Origin: Noviherbaspirillum autotrophicum
Lineage (GTDB): Bacteria; Pseudomonadota; Gammaproteobacteria; Burkholderiales; Burkholderiaceae_D
Reading direction: 5' to 3'
DNA length: 64,000 nt
NCBI RefSeq assembly: GCF_000818395.1
Contig: NZ_JWJG01000028.1
Span: forward strand, 2,069,397 to 2,133,396
Part shown: positions 44,191 through 54,323 of the stretch, one piece after another
How the letters are laid out: every line of letters begins with the position of its first letter
How positions within the stretch are numbered: the first letter of the stretch is position 1
Position numbers and translations under genes: made by a program
Notes under the pieces: model-generated
Told to the model about the DNA's origin: nothing
Database searches by the model: none
What the model saw: only the letters and a program-made list of their open reading frames with translations

Positions 44191-46053
44191 ATGAACCGTT
44201 ATCCTCTCTGGAAATATATTGTCATTGCCGTTGCGCTGATCCTCGGCGCGCTGTACACGGCGCCGAATTTCTTCGGTGAATCGCCTGCGGTACAAATCAG
44301 CAGTGCCAAAGCCACCGTCAAGGTCGATCCGGCCATGATGGACCGCGTCGAGCAGCTGCTGCAGAAGGGCGGCCTGAAGCCTGGCAGCGTGCAGTACGAT
44401 GTCGCCGGCACCCAGGGCTCGATACGCGCGCGCTTTGCCGATCCTGACACCCAGTTCAGGGCCAAGGCCTTGCTGGAGCACGAATTGAACACCGATGCGG
44501 CGGACCCGACCTATATCGTGGCATTCAATCTGCTGCCGAATACGCCGCAGTGGCTGCAAAGCATCCATGCATTGCCGATGTACCTCGGCCTCGACTTGCG
44601 CGGCGGCGTGCATTTCCTGATGCAGGTCGATACCAAGGCGGTCTTGAACAAGCGCCTGCAAGGGCTGCAAACCAGCGTCCGCACCATGTTGCGCGACAAG
44701 AACGTGCGTCATTCCGGCATCAGCCGCAACGGCGATGCCATCGAGATCCGCTTCCGCGATGCCGACACGCTTGCCAAAGGTAAGGAAGTTCTTGCGTCGC
44801 AACTGTCCGAAGTGGCGCTGACTGAAGCGGCCGACGGCGCCGACCTGAAGCTGGTGGCGACCATGAAGCCGCAGGCGCTGACCCAGACCGTGGAAAACGC
44901 GGTGCAGCAAAACATCACCACGCTCTCCAAGCGCGTCAACGAACTCGGCGTGGCCGAGCCGGTGATCCAGCGTCAGGGCGCGGACCGCATCGTGGTGCAG
45001 TTGCCCGGCGTGCAGGATGTGTCGCGCGCCAAAGACATCATCGGCCGTACCGCGACCCTGGAAGTGCGCATGGTCGACGAGACTGTCACGCGCGGCACCG
45101 AGGAAACCGCCGCGGTGCCGTTCGGCTCCGAACTGTTCAAGGTCGGCAAGGGTGCACCGGTAGTGCTGTACAAGGACCCTGTTATTACCGGCGACTACAT
45201 CTCCAATGCAACGGCGAGCTTCGACCAGAATCAGCAGCCGGCGGTCGGCATCGATCTGAACGGCGACGGCGGCCGCAAGATGCGCGAAGCAACGCGCGAC
45301 AAGATCGGCAAGCTGATGGCCATCGTACTGTTCGAGAAGGGCAAGGGCGAAGTGCTGACGGTGGCAACCATCCGCGACGAGCTCGGCGCGCGCTTCCAGA
45401 TCACCGGCATGGGCACGCCCGAGGCGGCCAATGACTTGGCGCTGCTGCTGCGCGCAGGCTCCCTGGCTGCGCCGATGGAAATCATCGAGGAACGCACCAT
45501 CGGCCCGCAACTCGGCGCCGACAACATCAGGAAAGGCTTCGATTCGACGCTGTACGGCTTTGGCGCAATCGCGGCGTTCATGATGCTGTACTACATGCTG
45601 TTCGGCTTTTTCAGCGTGCTGGCCTTGGGCACCAACCTGCTGTTACTGGTGGCCTTGCTGTCGGGCCTGCAGGCCACGCTGACGCTGCCGGGTATGGCGG
45701 CCATTGCGCTGGCGCTTGGCATGGCGATCGACTCGAACGTGCTGATCAATGAACGCATCCGCGAAGAACTGCGCGCCGGGAACACGCCGCAGGCGGCAAT
45801 CGCGGCCGGCTTCGAGCGGGCGTGGGCAACCATCCTCGACTCGAACGTGACGACCCTGATTGTGGGTATTGCGCTGTATGCGTTCGGTTCCGGCCCGATC
45901 CGCGGCTTTGCCGTGGTGCACGTGCTGGGCATTCTGACGTCGATGTTCTCCGCCGTGTTCGTTTCGCGCGGGGTGGTCAATCTGTGGTACGGCCGCCGCA
46001 AGAAGCTGGCGTCGGTATCGATCGGCCAGATCTGGAAATCGGGCCAGGCTTAA
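44191..46053 (+). CDS. secD: Protein translocase subunit SecD
   Basis: 620 residues with one N-terminal helix, a large periplasmic P1 domain (about 30-440) and five C-terminal helices. D1 motif YLGLDLRGGVHFLMQVD, and the RND-type proton-path helix with AIALALGMAIDSNVLINERI are conserved. It uses the proton gradient to pull proteins through SecYEG. A 9-bp hairpin stands between it and secF. Confidence 0.97.
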   Translation: MNRYPLWKYIVIAVALILGALYTAPNFFGESPAVQISSAKATVKVDPAMMDRVEQLLQKGGLKPGSVQYDVAGTQGSIRARFADPDTQFRAKALLEHELNTDAADPTYIVAFNLLPNTPQWLQSIHALPMYLGLDLRGGVHFLMQVDTKAVLNKRLQGLQTSVRTMLRDKNVRHSGISRNGDAIEIRFRDADTLAKGKEVLASQLSEVALTEAADGADLKLVATMKPQALTQTVENAVQQNITTLSKRVNELGVAEPVIQRQGADRIVVQLPGVQDVSRAKDIIGRTATLEVRMVDETVTRGTEETAAVPFGSELFKVGKGAPVVLYKDPVITGDYISNATASFDQNQQPAVGIDLNGDGGRKMREATRDKIGKLMAIVLFEKGKGEVLTVATIRDELGARFQITGMGTPEAANDLALLLRAGSLAAPMEIIEERTIGPQLGADNIRKGFDSTLYGFGAIAAFMMLYYMLFGFFSVLALGTNLLLLVALLSGLQATLTLPGMAAIALALGMAIDSNVLINERIREELRAGNTPQAAIAAGFERAWATILDSNVTTLIVGIALYAFGSGPIRGFAVVHVLGILTSMFSAVFVSRGVVNLWYGRRKKLASVSIGQIWKSGQA

Positions 46054-46060
46054 GGAACGC

Positions 46061-46083
46061 TTCTCCCCCTGCCTGGGGGAGAA
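46061..46083 (+). repeat. Perfect inverted repeat between secD and secF
   Basis: TTCTCCCCC (46061-46069), loop TGCCT, GGGGGAGAA (46075-46083). No T-tract follows, so it is not a standard terminator. It lies in the 57-base secD-secF gap, a place where a hairpin could stabilise the secD end or tune secF expression. Confidence 0.8.
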
Positions 46084-46110
46084 CAGAGAAACCGAATAAC
46101 AGGATTCGAC

Positions 46111-47049
46111 ATGGAATTTTTCCGCATCAAAAAAGATATTCCTTTCATGCGCCACGCGCTGGTGTTCAACGTGATCTCAGCGCTCACCTTTGTCGCCGCG
46201 GTGTTCTTCCTGTGGCATAAGGGCCTGCACTTGTCGATCGAGTTCACCGGCGGCACCGTGATGGAGGTGACTTACCCGCGTGCGGCTAACGTGGAAGGCA
46301 TCCGCAAGTCGGTTGAAGGACTGGGCTTTTCCGACGTCCAGGTGCAAAGCTTCGGCCGCGCGCAGGATGTGATGATCCGCCTACCGGTGCAAAAGGGCTC
46401 CACCTCGGCGCAGCTGAGCGAAAAGGTGATGTCGACCCTGAAGACGCAGGACGCCGATGTCGAATTGCGGCGTGTCGAATTCGTCGGCCCGCAAGTCGGT
46501 GAAGAACTGGCGCACGACGGCCTGTCGGCACTGGCGATGGTGGTGATTGGCGTGATGATCTACCTTGCGGTGCGCTTCGAGTGGAAGTACGCTGTAGCAG
46601 CTATCATCGCCAACCTGCACGACGTGGTGATCATTCTCGGCTTCTTCGCGTTCTTCCAGTGGGAGTTTTCGCTGTCGGTGCTGGCTGGTGTGCTGGCCGT
46701 GCTCGGCTATTCGGTCAACGAATCGGTGGTGATCTTCGATCGTATCCGCGAAAACTTCCGCAAGCTGCGCAAGGCGTCGGTGACCGAAGTAATCAACAAC
46801 GCGATCACCAGCACCATGTCGCGTACCGTGATCACCCACGGCTGCACCCAGATGATGGTGTTGTCGATGCTGCTCTTGGGCGGCCCGACGCTGCACAACT
46901 TCGCTCTGGCGCTGACGATTGGCATTTTGTTCGGCATTTACTCGTCGGTGTTCGTCGCCGCCGCCGTTGCCATGTGGCTGGGCGTCAAGCGCGAAGACTT
47001 GATCAAGCCGGTCAAGGACAAGGATGCCGCCGATGGCGCAGTGGTATAA
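46111..47049 (+). CDS. secF: Protein translocase subunit SecF
   Basis: 312 residues, six membrane helices with a short periplasmic domain. FTGGTVMEV and the helix-4 block GYSVNESVVIFDRIREN are the SecF hallmarks. AGGA is found 8 bases before the ATG. Partner of SecD; the operon ends at the following terminator. Confidence 0.97.
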   Translation: MEFFRIKKDIPFMRHALVFNVISALTFVAAVFFLWHKGLHLSIEFTGGTVMEVTYPRAANVEGIRKSVEGLGFSDVQVQSFGRAQDVMIRLPVQKGSTSAQLSEKVMSTLKTQDADVELRRVEFVGPQVGEELAHDGLSALAMVVIGVMIYLAVRFEWKYAVAAIIANLHDVVIILGFFAFFQWEFSLSVLAGVLAVLGYSVNESVVIFDRIRENFRKLRKASVTEVINNAITSTMSRTVITHGCTQMMVLSMLLLGGPTLHNFALALTIGILFGIYSSVFVAAAVAMWLGVKREDLIKPVKDKDAADGAVV

Positions 47050-47066
47050 CGTTACGAACTGCAATG

Positions 47067-47097
47067 AAAATGCCGGCTCATGAGCCGGCATTTTTTT
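47067..47097 (+). terminator. Intrinsic terminator of yajC-secD-secF
   Basis: AAAATGCCGGCTCA (47067-47080) pairs with TGAGCCGGCATTTT (47081-47094), followed by more T. It is also A-rich on its left and may work for the convergent marR transcript. Confidence 0.9.
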
Positions 47098-47111
47098 ATC
47101 CAAGTGTGCGA

Positions 47112-47561
47112 TTAGGTGCCCACGTTGCCGGTGATCGCTTCCAGACGGCTTTTCAGCTTCGCCAGCTCCCTGTCCAGTGCAGCAAAATCCTGTTCCTCGA
47201 AGTTCAGGAAAGGCTGCTTGCAGAATTGGATATGCGGCACAAACACGCGCTCAAACTCTGCTTTGCCTTGTTCGGTCAGCTGCACGATCATGCAGCGCCG
47301 ATCATCCGGATTGGTGGTGCGCTTGACGAGGCCTTTGGCCTCAAGCCGGTCGATCACGCCCGTCAGCGTTCCCTTTGTGATCAGGGTTTTTTCACCGAGC
47401 TCCTTGCAGGACATACCCTCGGTATTGCCAAGCGTGGCGATGATGTCGAATTGCGCGAGGGTCAGTCCCATGGTGCGCACATGGGCATCCGAGATTTGCT
47501 CGAATGCGTGATAGCACTCCGCCAGCAGGCGGATGCTGCGCAAATACCGTTCTCTCGCCAT
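47112..47561 (-). CDS. MarR-family transcriptional regulator
   Basis: 149 residues. Winged helix with LTLAQFDIIATLGNTEGMSC, KTLITKGTLTGVIDRLEAKG and the wing DDRRCMIVQLTEQGKAEFE. MarR proteins repress genes linked to stress or aromatic compounds. ATG 47561 is chosen because the longer start (47603) lies inside the upstream terminator hairpin. It follows the yceI genes on minus and could control the cytochrome b561/YceI operon, whose promoter carries a MarR-like inverted repeat. Confidence 0.88.
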   Translation of the reverse strand: MARERYLRSIRLLAECYHAFEQISDAHVRTMGLTLAQFDIIATLGNTEGMSCKELGEKTLITKGTLTGVIDRLEAKGLVKRTTNPDDRRCMIVQLTEQGKAEFERVFVPHIQFCKQPFLNFEEQDFAALDRELAKLKSRLEAITGNVGT

Positions 47562-47587
47562 GTCATTCTTTACGTTGCGTGGATCAT

Positions 47588-47618
47588 AAAAAAGCCGGCA
47601 CACACTGTGGCCGGCTTT
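47588..47618 (-). terminator. Terminator of the cytochrome b561/YceI operon
   Basis: On minus, AAAGCCGGC / GCCGGCTTT arms (plus positions 47610-47618 and 47591-47599) around a 10-base loop, then TTT. It separates yceI from marR. Confidence 0.8.
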
Positions 47619-47637
47619 GTGCTGCGAGGTCGGCCGC

Positions 47638-48207
47638 TTAGTTGGCTTTCACTGCTTCGACCTGAATCGCCAGCGTCACATCCGGCGAGAAGCCCATCGG
47701 CACCCCGTAGTTCAGGCCGAAATCGGTGCGCTTGAATTCGGCAGTCGCATCGGCGCCGCACACTTCGCGCTTGAGCATCGGATGCATGATGCATTTGAAC
47801 TTGTTGATTGCCAGTTTCACCGGCTTGGTCACGCCCAGCATGGTCAGGTCGCCTTCGACCGCCACCGGCTTGTCACCCTCAAACACGACCGACTTGCTCT
47901 TGTAGGTCACGGTCGGGAATTGCTCGACGTTGAACATGTCCTTCGACTTCGCGTGCTCGTTCATCTTGGCGTGGCCGAAATCGACCGAACCGGCATCGAT
48001 AGCGATGTCGACAGAACCCTTCTTGGCGGCGCGATCGAGATTGATGGTGCCGCTGGTTTTAGTGAACTTGCCGCGCCAGACCGAGATGCCCATGTGGTCG
48101 GCTTCGAAGCTCGGGTAGGTGTGATTCGGCTCGATGGTGTAGGTCTGGGCGAACGCGGACGCAGCGCTGGCGGCGATGACGGCGGCGACGAGGTGCTTGA
48201 ATTGCAT
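47638..48207 (-). CDS. YceI-family periplasmic lipid-binding protein (second in operon)
   Basis: 189 residues with a signal peptide (AAVIAASAASAFAQ). YceI lipocalin-like barrel: EPNHTYPSFEADHMGISVWR, KGSVDIAIDAGSVDFG, FPTVTYKSKSV, GDLTMLGVTKPV. Members bind isoprenoids such as polyprenyl chains. An extra Cys pair (KCIMHPMLKREVCGAD) could form a disulfide. AAGGAG precedes the ATG. 22 bases after another yceI gene. Confidence 0.92.
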   Translation of the reverse strand: MQFKHLVAAVIAASAASAFAQTYTIEPNHTYPSFEADHMGISVWRGKFTKTSGTINLDRAAKKGSVDIAIDAGSVDFGHAKMNEHAKSKDMFNVEQFPTVTYKSKSVVFEGDKPVAVEGDLTMLGVTKPVKLAINKFKCIMHPMLKREVCGADATAEFKRTDFGLNYGVPMGFSPDVTLAIQVEAVKAN

Positions 48208-48229
48208 GAAAACTCCTTGGTTGACAGAT

Positions 48230-48802
48230 TTATTGCGCCGTAACGACGCGGAACTTGATGAGAACTTCATCGGCGACCATGCTGGTGTCTTTCCATTCAC
48301 CTTCACCGACGTTATAGGCCAGCCGCTTGATCGGCAGCGTGCCTTCGAAAATCTGGCCAGCACCTTCCTTTTTCACCGTGAGCGGAAAGTTGACATCGGC
48401 CGTCTTGCCCTTGATGGTGAGCTTGCCGACCACGTCGAACTTACCGCCGGCGCCCGGTTTTACGGCGGTCGACACGAAGCTCGCCTTCGGGAACTGGGCG
48501 CCGTTGAACCATTCCTTCTTCTGCACTTCCCTGTTGTATTCCGCGTCGCCCAGGTCGAAGCTGGGCACGTCGATCTCGACGCTAGCCTTCGAGGCTTCCG
48601 GCTTGGCACTGTTGAAGTCGATCTGCGCATTGAATTTCTTGAACTTCGCCTCGACCGGCACATTCATTTGCTTGAATACGGCCGAAACGCTGCTCTTGGC
48701 GGCATCGGTTTTTAGAGCTGCAGCAATGGCGGGCAGGGCGAACGCAAGCACGGCAGCGGTAGAAACAATGGCGGCGCGGTGCAGCAAGGGGCGGGATGAC
48801 AT
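48230..48802 (-). CDS. YceI-family periplasmic protein (first in operon)
   Basis: 190 residues, signal peptide to about PAIAAALKT, then the YceI fold (ASVEIDVPSFDLGDAEYN, FPKASFVSTAV, GKLTIKGKTADVNFPLTV). The typical GHSxxxFxVxH start is replaced by SSVSAVFKQMNVPVEAKFKK, as in the group associated with cytochrome b561. 30 bases after cytochrome b561, 22 before the second yceI. Confidence 0.9.
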   Translation of the reverse strand: MSSRPLLHRAAIVSTAAVLAFALPAIAAALKTDAAKSSVSAVFKQMNVPVEAKFKKFNAQIDFNSAKPEASKASVEIDVPSFDLGDAEYNREVQKKEWFNGAQFPKASFVSTAVKPGAGGKFDVVGKLTIKGKTADVNFPLTVKKEGAGQIFEGTLPIKRLAYNVGEGEWKDTSMVADEVLIKFRVVTAQ

Positions 48803-48832
48803 AGTTATTCCTTCGTTTCGAACAGGTTGAAG

Positions 48833-49360
48833 TCAGGGCAGCATGCGCTTGAGCACGCCGTCGCGATCAATGAACTGGTGCTTGAGTGCGGCCGCCACAT
48901 GCAGCGCAACGGCGGCCAGCATCGCCATATTCAGTGCGTAATGCACCAGCTTGAGGAGCGGCTTTAACGCCGGGTCCGGCGCGATCAGCACCGGTAGGGG
49001 AAGCACGCCGAGATATACCACTGGTACGCCCGCCGCCAAGCTGTAGAAATAACCCGATACCGGCACCGCGAACATCAGCAGATACAACAAGCCGTGCAAT
49101 CCCTGCGCGGCCGTTTTTTGCCAATCCGGCATGCCGAGCGGATGGGGGGGCGCGGCATGGGTCAGGCGCCACAGCAGCCGCAGGCCCGCCAAGCCCAGCA
49201 CGGTAACGCCAATCCATTTATGCCAGGAAAAATATTTCAGCTTGGTCGGCGTAATGCCGGGGATATCGACCATCGTGACGCCCAATGCAAATGCAGCCAC
49301 GATCAGCAGCGCGATCAGCCAGTGAAGCATAATGGCAAGGAGGGAATAGCGTTGCGCCAT
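48833..49360 (-). CDS. Cytochrome b561
   Basis: 175 residues with four membrane helices and conserved His for two hemes (MLHWLIALLI, FSWHKWIGVT, GLHGLLYLLMF, LHVAAALKHQFIDRD). It transfers electrons between ubiquinol and periplasmic acceptors. First gene of the b561-yceI-yceI operon, behind a promoter with a MarR-type inverted repeat. Confidence 0.92.
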   Translation of the reverse strand: MAQRYSLLAIMLHWLIALLIVAAFALGVTMVDIPGITPTKLKYFSWHKWIGVTVLGLAGLRLLWRLTHAAPPHPLGMPDWQKTAAQGLHGLLYLLMFAVPVSGYFYSLAAGVPVVYLGVLPLPVLIAPDPALKPLLKLVHYALNMAMLAAVALHVAAALKHQFIDRDGVLKRMLP

Positions 49361-49378
49361 AATGTTTCTTTTTGTTAA

Positions 49379-49402
49379 TTAGTTCGAATTAGAACCAATA
49401 TA
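49379..49402 (-). promoter_or_regulatory. Promoter and candidate MarR operator of the cytochrome b561 operon
   Basis: On minus a -10 TATATT lies at 49402-49397. Inverted repeat TTAGTTC (49379-49385), N6, GAACCAA (49392-49398), one mismatch between arms, spans the expected transcription start. Size and symmetry fit a MarR dimer site. Confidence 0.5.
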
Positions 49403-49404
49403 GC

Positions 49405-49455
49405 ATAAAAAATTCCGTGTTGCAGGAAGTCGATTGACGACCTGCAACACGGAAT
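49405..49455 (-). terminator. Intrinsic terminator of purB
   Basis: On minus, a 15-bp perfect stem ATTCCGTGTTGCAGG / CCTGCAACACGGAAT with a 14-base loop (plus arms 49412-49426 and 49441-49455), followed by TTTTTTATGC. Confidence 0.92.
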
Positions 49456-49465
49456 GGATGCGTGC

Positions 49466-51619
<2,154 letters not shown>

Positions 51620-51639
51620 CTCGAATAAGCGCACAACAA

Positions 51640-51675
51640 AAAGGGCAGCCGCATTCACGGTTGCCCTTTGTTTTT
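51640..51675 (+). terminator. Intrinsic terminator between GST and bfr
   Basis: AAAGGGCA (51640-51647) and TGCCCTTT (51662-51669), stem extended inward by CCG/CGG, then GTTTTT. A-rich left flank could serve the convergent bfr. Confidence 0.88.
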
Positions 51676-51694
51676 CGATGCTTGTCTGCGCCGC

Positions 51695-52165
51695 TTATTC
51701 GCCCATCTGCGACTGCAGATAATTCTGCAGCCCCACCTTGCCGATCAACTCCAGTTGCGTCTCGATCCACTCGATATGCTCTTCCGTATCGTCGAGAATC
51801 TCCTGGAAGATTTGGCGCGATACGTAATCGCCAGCCTTTTCGCACGCGGCAACCCCATCCTTGAGCGTTTGTTGCGCGCCTTGTTCCACCTTCAGATCGC
51901 ACTCGAGCATTTCTTGGGTCGACTCGCCGATCAGCAGCTTGTTCAGTGCTTGCAGATTCGGCAAGCCATCCAGCATCAGGATGCGGTTGATCAGCTTGTC
52001 CGCATGCTTCATCTCGTCGATCGATTCTTCATATTCCTTCTTGGCGATTTTCTCCAAGCCCCAATGCTTGTACATGCGGGCGTGAAGAAAATACTGGTTG
52101 ATGGCGGTGAGTTCGTTGGTGAGCTGCGCATTGAGCAGCTTGATGATGTTGGGATCACCTTTCAT
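51695..52165 (-). CDS. bfr: Bacterioferritin
   Basis: 156 residues, usual Bfr size. It stores iron as ferric mineral in a 24-mer. Ferroxidase ligands Glu18 (LTNELTAINQYF), Glu51 and His54 and the heme ligand Met52 (EESIDEMKHADKLI) are present, with a second half ending DTEEHIEWIETQLELI. bfd and hemP lie upstream on the same strand. Confidence 0.96.
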   Translation of the reverse strand: MKGDPNIIKLLNAQLTNELTAINQYFLHARMYKHWGLEKIAKKEYEESIDEMKHADKLINRILMLDGLPNLQALNKLLIGESTQEMLECDLKVEQGAQQTLKDGVAACEKAGDYVSRQIFQEILDDTEEHIEWIETQLELIGKVGLQNYLQSQMGE

Positions 52166-52502
52166 GTATGCCTCGCAAGTAATGGATCGAAATTGACTTG
52201 ATGGACTGACGGGCTAAACGAGCTGGCGTCTAATCATGATAGTGCACCGGATTGGCATTTCCATCATGCCCCTGCATTTCGTTAGCAGGAATTATTCGCA
52301 TATTGAGACGGCATATCATTCGTCCAGATTGCGAACGCGGTACATGATCGTTGCATGGCGCTTTCCGGCACATCATTATCGGTAAAGCGCAGGGGAAGGC
52401 TATAGACAGATCGCAATGAACTAGCGCGGCCGGATACTATACGGATGTTCGTCCGCCAATAAGGATGTCGTTACCGCAAGGGGGAAAGGAGTAAATCTAC
52501 CT
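52166..52502. other. Intergenic region between bfd and bfr (337 bases)
   Basis: No supported gene. It should carry the bfr promoter on minus. Nothing resembling a perfect Fur box, terminator or structured RNA stood out. Confidence 0.5.
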
Positions 52503-52718
52503 TCAGGCCGCAAGTGCTGGGGAAAAGGCGGATGGTTGCGCTTCCAACTCGCGTTCTTCAAGGCATTCGCGCAAAACAGTCTTGGCGCAAGAATGGCATT
52601 TGCCGCAGCAGGTGCCAACGCCGAGATGATTGCGCAATGCCGGCATCGTGGTCATCCCGGTATCGACGGCTTCACGAATTTTCCGCTCTGAGACGTTGTG
52701 GCAAACACAGACAATCAT
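52503..52718 (-). CDS. bfd: Bacterioferritin-associated ferredoxin
   Basis: 71 residues. The [2Fe-2S] ligands C4-x-C6-x31-C38-x2-C41 (MIVCVCHNVS and GTCCGKCHSC) are conserved. Bfd delivers electrons to bacterioferritin to release iron. ATG 52718 with AAAGGTG upstream gives the conserved start; a longer frame to 52754 is rejected. It follows hemP by 65 bases. Confidence 0.95.
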   Translation of the reverse strand: MIVCVCHNVSERKIREAVDTGMTTMPALRNHLGVGTCCGKCHSCAKTVLRECLEERELEAQPSAFSPALAA

Positions 52719-52783
52719 TGCTGCACCTTTCAAATAGATCTTATGGCTGGTCACGCCGACGCCGATTTACTCCAGCCCAGCGA

Positions 52784-52975
52784 TCACGCGGTCAGGATCA
52801 GCTTGTTAAGCTGTGTCAGCCGTAAGCGGTAAATCCGGCCTTGATGATCGATTTCCACTTCGCGCGCCTGCCGGAACAAGTCTTCACTCTTTATCCGGGC
52901 CACCGGTGCGGCATTCAAATCAGCGTCTGATGGGGGGGGCGCTGATTGCATTGCCTGCCGGGGAGGATGAGCCAT
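52784..52975 (-). CDS. hemP: Hemin uptake protein HemP
   Basis: 63 residues. The conserved C-terminal HemP motif (GRIYRLRLTQLNKLILT) is intact after a variable Pro-rich start. HemP/HmuP is needed for heme receptor expression in Burkholderiales and is usually Fur-repressed. AAGGAA is 8 bases before the ATG and a palindromic AT-rich box lies upstream. Heme receptor genes are not in this window. Confidence 0.88.
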   Translation of the reverse strand: MAHPPRQAMQSAPPPSDADLNAAPVARIKSEDLFRQAREVEIDHQGRIYRLRLTQLNKLILTA

Positions 52976-52997
52976 TGCTTGTTCCTTTGCAAATACG

Positions 52998-53010
52998 AAT
53001 AAGTCTTATT
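52998..53010 (-). promoter_or_regulatory. Candidate Fur box upstream of hemP
   Basis: AATAAG-T-CTTATT is a perfect 6-1-6 palindrome within an AT-rich stretch 23 bases before the hemP ATG, matching the 7-1-7 symmetry of Fur sites though not the consensus GATAAT core. Confidence 0.55.
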
Positions 53011-53168
53011 TAGATTATTCGGTATTTTGCTGGGGATTGCAAGGGATTTTGCAGGAGGCAGCGGAATGGCCTTGCGTCGTGATAGCGCTGCAACGGGCGA
53101 ACATAATTGATGTCACGTTCATATTGCCGTTGCAAGCGTGGGTATCTATGTTTGGAAGATGTGGGAAT

Positions 53169-53192
53169 AAAAAAAGGGACACGATGTGCCCC
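53169..53192 (-). terminator. Intrinsic terminator of the orphan lipoprotein gene
   Basis: On minus, GGGGCAC, loop ATC, GTGTCCC (one G-U pair), then seven T. It starts about 24 bases after the stop codon. Confidence 0.88.
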
Positions 53193-53215
53193 CTGCTGCT
53201 GTATATCTTCTTACG

Positions 53216-54178
53216 TTAGAAGTGTTTAGCCAAATCACTCCATGCAACCGTCTGAGGAGAATTAATTTTCCCATCATTCCGATCGACTTTGAGCTCTACA
53301 TTGCTGGTGTCGATCACCTTGAAAGTGAGCGACGAATTATCACTCGCGGTAACCGTCATGTTGCCTTGCGACGGATAGTCGCCTGCTTGCAGGAAGTCGG
53401 TAGTGGTCTTGACTGCATAGGTGAAATTGCCAAGATTGCTCGATTTACCCGATACAACGATGTTGTCGGTACCAAAAGTATCAGGAGGGCTCACACCAAT
53501 TGAGCCGTGAAGATTTGTGGCAGTAATGGTGCGACCGGTAACCGGACTGTACAGAGAAGACGGCAGTTGCAGCGAATTGCTGCTGGCTGTGAAGTTCTTG
53601 ACGACGCCGCCGCTGGATTGCTTCTGTTCATAGTCAATTGCCAAGTTCCCATTCATGGAGCCCACGTTAATACTTGTGTTGCTTCCATTAATCAGTGTGA
53701 GGGTAACTGTAACATTGGAAAATGCGACATCCAGATGGCCGTTCCAAGCCGTTGTTGCGGATCGCGTACCGTTGACGTTGCTCAGATTGATGGTGGTAGT
53801 GCCGTCGAAGGACAAATCGATGCTGTCAAGGAGTCGTCCTTTCACACAACCGACGTCCACTAGTTTGATGGTGTCATTCGTCACGGTCGGGGTTTCTGTT
53901 CCACCGTATGGGCAGGCAGCGTGCGGATCCGGCAAACTGCTTCCGGAAATCGTGTTGGCGACAGTGATGATATTGAAAATCTGACGATTCACATCTTGTA
54001 TGGCCAAATAAGCTTGCGCGCCAACATCACTCGCATTTGCTAATTTAATCACGGCCGTGGTGCCGGGCGGGTCGGTCTGTACGGTTGATTCGTTGCCGCC
54101 GCCACCGCCACAACCAGTAAGCAAAAAGGCAGATGCGGTCGCGAAGCCGATTACAGCACGAGAAGCCGAGGATGTCAT
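53216..54178 (-). CDS. Orphan lipoprotein, function unknown
   Basis: 320 residues. Lipobox LLTGC puts the lipidated Cys at 23, followed by a Gly run typical of an outer-membrane tether. The mature part is Ser/Thr/Asn-rich with beta-prone stretches (TTTINLSNVNGTRSATT, SNVTVTLTLINGSNTSIN) and one Cys pair (AACPYGG, DVGCVKG) that may form a disulfide. No family recognised. Base composition is clearly less GC-rich than neighbours. AGGAAC lies before ATG 54178; the longer start at 54280 is rejected. Confidence 0.75.
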   Translation of the reverse strand: MTSSASRAVIGFATASAFLLTGCGGGGGNESTVQTDPPGTTAVIKLANASDVGAQAYLAIQDVNRQIFNIITVANTISGSSLPDPHAACPYGGTETPTVTNDTIKLVDVGCVKGRLLDSIDLSFDGTTTINLSNVNGTRSATTAWNGHLDVAFSNVTVTLTLINGSNTSINVGSMNGNLAIDYEQKQSSGGVVKNFTASSNSLQLPSSLYSPVTGRTITATNLHGSIGVSPPDTFGTDNIVVSGKSSNLGNFTYAVKTTTDFLQAGDYPSQGNMTVTASDNSSLTFKVIDTSNVELKVDRNDGKINSPQTVAWSDLAKHF

Positions 54179-54323
54179 GTCAGCGTTCCTGAAATGAGAT
54201 GAATTGAAGCTGCGCCAAGAGGCAGCATTTCGGTTTGCTAAAAATACAACGAATGCCAATGGTAAATTAATAGCAGGCAATCAGCGTAATTTAATAGCCG
54301 AAAGTATTGACATCTCAGGCCAT

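Noticed and set aside
51668-52201. 177-codon open frame on plus over bfr
   Set aside because: Antisense to a bacterioferritin with all metal ligands; no independent support.
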